Both the position numbers and the translations under genes were made by a program. 64,000 nucleotides of DNA from Epiperipatus broadwayi (Eukaryota > Onychophora > Udeonychophora > Euonychophora > Peripatidae): assembly GCA_028023455.1 (NCBI GenBank), contig JAQFVV010012476.1, positions 4,784,094 through 4,848,093 of the forward strand. The letters are read 5' to 3'. The notes under the pieces are model-generated. The model ran no database searches, was not told the DNA's origin, and saw only the letters and a program-made list of their open reading frames with translations. This document shows, in pieces, positions 58,285-64,000 of the stretch (position 1 is the stretch's first letter; every line of letters begins with the position of its first letter).

Positions 58285-60205
58285 TGTAACCCGCCAGTCC
58301 TTCTGCTACTGCAGACACTATTCTCCTTTTAGCTTTTCTATTGACGATTCCCTTTTTTTTTTTACGAACCCGCTGTGTTCTGTCGTCCGGAGTTACATAA
58401 TGTTTTGTGCAAATAGTTTCAAACACATATACACGTACGTTTTATTTGTTTCATACCTAGATTCAGATTGAATCCGAGTAATAGGCGCCAGGAGAACCTT
58501 TACAAGCTCGCCACGCACGTGCACACGCTCACTCAACTATACCACAGAACATGCCCAAGCATCGCTCCAGCGGACAGCAAGAAATGAACACAGCCACTAG
58601 TTCCGAACTATATCGCTCATTATTCTTAACACACTATCGACCTACCTTTATCATGGTTAGGCCCGCCCTATACCCCCCAAAATAAATCCCCCAAAACTTA
58701 AACTTAACCTAAGAATGGTACGACCATTATAAATGCTATAAATATACTTAACGTTTAACTAACATATTAAATGCACCCATTCAAATTATATAAAATAGAT
58801 CACTCCCGCACTCATTCAACATTGGATAAATAAATTTGAAATTCCAAGCGATCAATAAAAGAAACATTAATTAAGTGAATGATTTATTTGTAAACTGGGT
58901 AAATAAAATTATTATGCAGATATATTATTTAGTAAGTCTAGATAACACAATTACGGAAGCGAGTCTTAACTTACATAGATCTCGGCTGAGTATTAATTGT
59001 ACATATTATACTGGTTGAGTTCTTTAGTTTTTCGGTTGGTCATTAGCAATTTAATCATATTATACTTAATGTTGGTAAATCGTTCTCCACTTTAAAGTAT
59101 TTTATCTGGTGCATGAATGTGTAAACAAATGTTAAAAGATAACTACCTGGGAATGAGAAGACTGTAATGGGATCCTGAGCGATGTTTTATTAATTCCGCA
59201 TGTCGGCTCTGGGTGAGGCTTCCAGGGCGTGTGTGGTCCTTGAGTTCATTTTCTCCGAGGTTGAGAGCATTCTAGGACGATCAGCAGTGCCAGGTGCGAA
59301 GGTTCGGCGGCCAAGCCGCGAATTTTGGATTCAGCAACGCATTTCGGCTACGATATTACACAAGTGTAGGTTAGGAAGTCCAAGTCTTAATCAGAAGCTC
59401 CGCAAGAAAAAATTAAGAATACTTTCCGCTACAATTCAACTTGATTTCGCCTTCAACAACTTTCAATTTTTTTGTCCTTTTTCGGTTCCGTCTTGCCTTT
59501 TTCTTCTCTCTTTTTTCCCGCCGTGACACCTTGAATTTTTCCTCCAATCTCTATCATGCACTCATAAGTCATTAGTTCTTATTTGCTAATCAAGGATCCT
59601 CTTTATTTAATAGTTTCTGTGACATTTGCACCACGTGGGAATTTAATTTAGTTTTTCCATTTCAGAAGTCTAAGTAGTACAATAGCAGTGTACACTTTTT
59701 ATCACCTCTGTTTCTAAATTTGGATTGTTATCTAGACTTTACCAACATACATCCTGCTTATTGTTTCAACTTCTCTAACTTTGACTCTACTAATTGCCCC
59801 CCATTCAAAATATCTTAGATCGCTTGGAATTTTTTTTACCTATTGCAGATTAATTAATTTACTTATTATTTTTTTTTCTTTTTGTTCAAAATGATTTAAT
59901 AAATTTTCTAATTTGTTCTCGAACATTCTCTTTTTCTTTTAAAATGAAATAACAAAAAAAACAAACTTGAAAATAATGATTATAATAAATTACTTCTTCA
60001 CAAAATAAAAACTCTTTTAATTTTATTTCAATAAATCTGACAGGTACTCATATATAGCTGTGATCTGCTTTAGACACGGCTGTTTCTCGTTTATTCTTAA
60101 AACAAGATCGCTTTGTTAAAAAGTTTTGTACCTGTCATTTATTTTGTCGTTAATATATATCTAACTTTCCTAGGTTCAAGCCCTATGTAATGCTATTCCG
60201 TTACA
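58285..60205 (-). repeat. Element B 3' LTR, 1921 bp
   Basis: Starts TGTAAC (58285) and ends GTTACA (60200-60205), the short inverted termini of an LTR, preceded (on the minus strand) by the purine tract. The plus-strand frame at 59200-59526 is inside it and has no support as a gene. Confidence 0.8.
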
Positions 60206-60215
60206 TATCTTCCCG
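60206..60215 (-). promoter_or_regulatory. Polypurine tract of element B
   Basis: Minus strand GGCGGGAAGA directly before the 3' LTR TGTAAC (with TA between), the expected place for plus-strand priming. Confidence 0.6.
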
Positions 60216-60271
60216 CCTGGTGTAGAGTAAAATCCGAGGATTGCAGATTTTAGCTCTGAGAAGGAGCCAAG

Positions 60272-60430
60272 TTATTTGGCCCTCTTCAGTGCCCTCGCAT
60301 TAAATGTTCCCTTTCCTTGGCCCAGTACAAAGGCATTATTCCCATATGCCCCGACGATTTCATATGGGCCCTCATAGTGTCTCTCCAGGCTGTTTGTTCG
60401 CGACTCCTCCTCCCCCTTAGATTTGAATCA
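60272..60430 (-). pseudogene. Integrase C-terminal GPY/F-like tail, element B
   Basis: The minus frame contains LERHYEGPYEIVGAYGNNAF then VLGQGKGTFNARALKRAK and stop TAA (60274-60272). YEGPYEI is the GPY/F motif of Ty3/Gypsy integrases, which places the element in that superfamily. Nothing of the reverse transcriptase or integrase core precedes it; an in-frame stop lies at ~60432. It may survive because it overlaps sequences needed in cis near the 3' LTR. Confidence 0.65.
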
Positions 60431-60439
60431 GGCGCTCTG

Positions 60440-60725
60440 CGGTCAGACTTCCCCTTAAACACTGTTAACAAAAAAAAAACTTGAACTCGAGTTTAACTCT
60501 TAGGCTTATACCTATATGGACATCTAGGGGATGCCACGATTGACGTCAATGGCCAATGGGTCTCGTGTATCCCTGACAGGAGGCATGGGGATGGACCTTT
60601 CCGAAGTCCCCGATGCAGAATACGATCAATCTCTAACTAAGATTTTAGGAAAGTCTGACCCGCCCAGCAATAACGAAGTTTTGGGCAGTGAGTCGGTAAG
60701 AACTCTCAAATAGGTTGCGGGATTT
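60440..60725 (-). other. Coding-like remnant of unknown identity in element B
   Basis: A minus frame reads LLLGGSDFPKILVRD, stop, SYSASGTSERSIPMPP and on to AIDVNRGIP before a stop. It looks like decayed protein-coding sequence but matches no domain I recognise. The antisense frame (60531-60713) is equally open. Could be a gag C-terminus, protease or spacer remnant. Confidence 0.3.
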
Positions 60726-61093
60726 TCCGTCATTAAGTTGGGCCAGCGTCCGGTGCCAGCCTTCTCTGGAGGGAAGGCACTCTATTCCATCTCGCAGCAT
60801 TCACTCATTACCCCCTTTTTTTTTTTTTCCTTTTTTTTTTTTTCTTTTTAGGCTCTACACACTACAGGCTGCTTCGCGATCAGTTGGCTTGTTTGTTTCC
60901 GATGTTACATCCTAGGCTTTATCTTAGTCATCCCCCCTCTCTTTCTTACTACAGTATTAATGAACTCCATCTCCAATACCATTTCATATCACGGGTCACT
61001 TTCATTTCGTGGCGTCTATTTCCCAGGTGAATTCCTTTTCAACGTCTATCTTTGTGATGTCCAGGGTCATCCCTTTACTTTCCTCCATCCTTT

Positions 61094-62247
61094 CAATTAG
61101 TATCGGTCCGGTGGCACTCGTTTTCTGAGTTGTTCATTACCGGCCCTCTCTATTTGCACTCCTATCCCTTCTTGTTCAAATTTTGCTACCATTTCCCCCA
61201 TCTAATGGATCCCTTTATGATCTCTTCCCAGCATCATGTGTCTGAGGGTGGTCGGCATATTGTGCCTTATTATCGAGATAATCTGCATTTCTGTCATGGG
61301 GTACGCAGGCAATTGTTGGAGGCTCGCCACCTGCCTATAATAAAACTGAGTGGCCGTCTCACCGGGCCTCCCCCATATTTCTCTCTGGTGATCCTAAAAT
61401 AAATCCCTTTATGGCAGGCTGTGCTCCAGAAACACCGCAAAACCTCCTCCTTATATTCCTCATATGACCGGGGTTTAAATTCAAGTGTCCTCCACCAATC
61501 TCTCGCCGGGCCCTGTAGGTAGGTGCTTGCGATGTTTACCCGGTCAGGTTCTCTCGCCGTTGGTTCTCCAAACAGATTCCTGACGCTTTCGAGGTGGTCC
61601 ATCGGGTTTTCGTTCTCTCCCGCCCTATATATTTCTATCTTCATCTGTCTCTCCGCCCATACCCTACTTGTGTCCTGTGGCGAGCTCGGCTTTCCCCATC
61701 TCTTCTCCATCTCTTCTATCCGACTACTCAGGTTCCCATGTCCCTGGTCTGCTTCCATCCTTTGGATTCTCTGTCCCCACTCTCCCAGTTCCTCACGGAT
61801 TTCATCCTGGCGCTGTCTTATTTCGTGACACGACTTTTCTGTCTGCCTTATTGCTTCCTTCATCCCCTCTTGGTGCTTACTTCCCCTCTCCATATCATCA
61901 GTTAGGATCTCTACCCTTTCCTTTAGATCGTTCAGGTCTGACTTCGTTCTATCCATCTCCATCCCATTCTGATCTATCTCTTCCTCAACTTTGGAAAAAG
62001 TACCATCTTCCCCTTTGCACTCCTCTGACTTCACTCCCTTTCCCCAGAGCAATTGCCTTGTTTCCTCTTTCCACTCTTCCCTATCTCTCCTACGCTCTTC
62101 CCTATCTGCCCTCATTTTGGCCATCATTTGAGTCATCATCCTTATTAATACTTTGATGTCCCCTTTGCTCTCTGCATCCCGTCTCTTAAACTGTATCGGA
62201 CTCTCCCCCGTCTGTTCCCACATGCTTTCATTTTGGATTTCTTCCAT
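61094..62247 (-). CDS. Gag of element B (frameshifted C-terminus)
   Basis: Start ATG at 62247; 317 codons open to 61294. Residues 1-190 are highly charged coiled coil (RADREERRRDREEWKEETRQ; KVEEEIDQ; DLKERVEILTDDM; EMEKRW). From ~205 comes a capsid-like domain with PMDHLESVRNLF, GPARDWWRTLEF (DWW ~249-251), RCFWS and RITREKY (~285), in the same order as family A Gag. Within the G-run at about 61366-61377 the frame shifts: matching capsid sequence (IISIIRHNMP, then MGEMVAKFEQEG) continues in another minus frame to ~61100, with one stop. So this copy makes a truncated protein unless the shift is programmed or a sequencing error. No zinc knuckle or protease is seen. Confidence 0.75.
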
Positions 62248-63200
62248 CGTTATTTACTTGCTTTGTGATGTGATTATACTAATCCACGGCTCGTCACCTA
62301 CTACTCCGCTGGTCCCACTGACTGTCTTGTCCTATTTCCAGATGCTCCTTGCTCTCAAAATTCCCACAGTAAGCCCTCAAGTTTAGTTTCTATCGCTCAG
62401 AATATCCCAGTTCCCACTGTTCCCCTTTATTTATATTCAGTAGCCATCGGTATATGTGCGGTTATACCTATATACTGTTACACACATCGTTACATATGTA
62501 GATACGCTATCCTTTACTTAACTTTTATAAAAAAAAATTTTTTTTTCGGTGGTTATTTATATATATGTGTTGTTTACGCTCAATGTCCCTTTTATTTTTA
62601 AGTAACACACCACTCCTAACAAGATCCCGGTTACAGTTCGTTCCTTTGTGCAAGAATATAATAATAATACAATGCGTCTTTTAACGATGTATATATATTT
62701 TTTTTTGATTAAATTTATTTGCAGGTTAACTTGCTAATATAGAAATTAATTTATGAATTACTTCCGATATTTCTTCCACGGAATCCCGCTATTCCACAGC
62801 TTTCTACAAATATCAGGTATATTCGACTGCTTGATTCTTTTAATAATGACAAAAAAACTAAATCCCCTTCCCACTCTCTCAAGCAATGTTTAATAATTTG
62901 ACTTTTAGTGATTATAAAATTTCCCCCCCCCGCTATATTCGACTGCTTGATTCTTTTAATAATGACAAAAAAACTAAATCCCCTTCCCACTCTCTCAAGC
63001 AATGTTTAATAATTTGACTTTTAGTGATTATAAAATTTCCCCCCCCCCGCTTTAATAGATACTTTATTCTGTTGTTCCGAGCGCCTTATTTATGCTGCTA
63101 AATGTCTTTCCTTCTCAGGGTCTCTTTATTTAAATTGACTTTCATCATTAGAAACATCAGTTATATTCACGTCGGTTCTGCCCTTTGAAACAACAGTTTC
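62248..63200 (-). other. Leader of element B between primer site and gag
   Basis: Noncoding on both strands; AT-rich centre (62510-62760). Holds the 116-bp duplication listed separately. Confidence 0.5.
62821..63052. repeat. 116-bp tandem duplication in element B leader
   Basis: ATTCGACTGCTTGATTCTTT starts at 62821 and again at 62937. The copies are identical apart from the length of the C-run that ends each unit (10 and 11 C). Confidence 0.95.
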
Positions 63201-63218
63201 GCCCCATGTTGGGCGCCA
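63201..63218 (-). promoter_or_regulatory. Primer binding site of element B, tRNA-Lys type
   Basis: Minus strand TGGCGCCCAACATGGGGC, 17 of 18 bases matching the Lys1,2-tRNA 3' end complement, two bases from the end of the 5' LTR. Confidence 0.85.
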
Positions 63219-63220
63219 AA

Positions 63221-64000
63221 TGTAACCCGCCAGTCCTTCTGCTACTTCAGACACTATTCTCCTTTTAGCTTTTCTATTGACGATTCCCTTTTTTTTTTAC
63301 GAACCCGCTGTGTTCTGTCGTCCGGGGTTACATAATGTTTTGTGCAAATAGTTTCAAACACATATACACGTACGTTTTATTTGTTTCATACCTAGATTCA
63401 GATTGAATCCGAGTAATAGGCACCAGGAGAACCTTTACAAGCTCGCCACGCACGTGCACACGCTCACTCAACTATACCACAGAACATGCCCAAGCATCGC
63501 TCCAGCGGACAGCAAGAAATGAACACAGCCACTAGTTCCGAACTATATCGCTCATTACTCTTAACACACTATCGACCTACCTTTATCATGGTTAGGCCCG
63601 CCCTATACCCCCCAAAATAAATCCCCCAAAACTTAAACTTAACCTAAGAATGGTACGACCATTATAAATGCTATAAATATACTTAACGTTTAACTAACAT
63701 ATTAAATGCACCCATTCAAATTATATAAAATAGATCACTCCCGCACTCATTCAACATTGGATAAATAAATTTGAAATTCCAAGCGATCAATAAAAGAAAC
63801 ATTAATTAAGAGAATGATTTATTTGTAAACTGGGTAAATAAAATTATTATGCAGATATATTATTTAGTAAGTCTAGATAACACAATTACGGAAGCGAGTC
63901 TTAACTTACATAGATCTCGGCTGAGTATTAATTGTACATATTATACTGGTTGAGTTCTTTAGTTTTTCGGTTGGTCATTAGCAATTTAATCATATTATAC
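63221..64000 (-). repeat. Element B 5' LTR, cut by window end
   Basis: Matches 58285-59065 with about five substitutions and one T-run length difference. If full length it would end near 65141. Confidence 0.9.

Larger units (their letters stand above)
58285..64000 (-). mobile_element. Element B: Ty3/Gypsy-derived LTR element with gag but no reverse transcriptase
   Basis: Minus-strand order: 5' LTR (63221 to beyond the window), primer binding site (63218-63201), leader with a 116-bp tandem duplication, Gag (62247 to ~61100), unassigned coding-like remnant (60720-60440), integrase tail (60430-60272), a GGCGGGAAGA purine tract (60215-60206), 3' LTR (60205-58285). LTR parts visible in both copies (780 bp) differ at about five bases plus one homopolymer indel, so insertion is recent. 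Internal length is ~3.0 kb, too short for pol. GC content is clearly higher than the host sequence. It inserted into an H1 repeat. Confidence 0.85.

Noticed and set aside
59200-59526. 108-codon plus-strand frame
   Set aside because: Lies wholly inside the element B LTR, no recognisable domain, ends in a low-complexity Phe/Ser/Pro tail.
61523-62156. Plus-strand frames of 101-162 codons
   Set aside because: Antisense shadows of the element B Gag coiled coil, caused by its codon composition.

Overview
This is an AT-rich stretch of animal (invertebrate-like) nuclear DNA with almost no host gene content. It is built of mobile elements inserted into, and decaying within, one another. The evidence for an animal genome is the mix of element types: Ty3/Gypsy-type LTR elements, Penelope-like elements (PLEs) with GIY-YIG endonucleases, RTE-like and Jockey/I-like non-LTR reverse transcriptases, a hAT-like fragment, tRNA-derived SINEs and long GATA/AT microsatellites. 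The species cannot be read from the sequence; mollusc, flatworm or cnidarian would all fit.

Layout. 1-8500: a minus-strand LTR element (family A) arranged gag / about 5 kb LTR / integrase tail / second gag, cut off by a 500-N gap (8501-9000). 9.1-9.8 kb: RTE-like remnant. 10.84-15.70 kb: plus-strand copy of the family A LTR ending in a tRNA-Lys primer binding site. 15.7-18.65 kb: two PLEs, each a head-to-head inverted pair. 18.7-23.9 kb: foldback elements, a 565-bp GATA array and a tandem dimer of a 472-bp repeat. 25.4-33.8 kb: repeat copies, a non-LTR reverse transcriptase remnant, a PLE with direct terminal repeats, and palindromes. 34-39.7 kb: mostly featureless, with two non-LTR fragments and one possible host exon (37594-37695). 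39.7-58.28 kb: more non-LTR, foldback, tandem and PLE pieces. 58285-64000: a young Ty3/Gypsy-derived element (family B) with 1.92 kb LTRs that keeps gag and an integrase tail but no reverse transcriptase.

The most interesting signal is a set of hammerhead self-cleaving ribozyme motifs (CTGANGA, stem II, GAAA, short stem III, NUH) in at least five sequence contexts: a 472-bp tandem/dispersed repeat, three related foldback families, a separate foldback near 56.07 kb, a decayed pair near 32 kb, and the ends of the PLEs. The PLE versions share an unusual core in which C3/G8 are replaced by T3/A8. Nearly all PLE and ribozyme elements here are head-to-head inverted pairs with their 3' ends facing outward. 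This suggests that the small ribozyme elements are non-autonomous partners moved by PLE machinery.

The second theme is that both LTR families carry long coiled-coil Gag proteins, share a Lys-type primer binding site and have lost nearly all of pol. They look like gag-retaining, polymerase-lacking elements that depend on a relative elsewhere in the genome.
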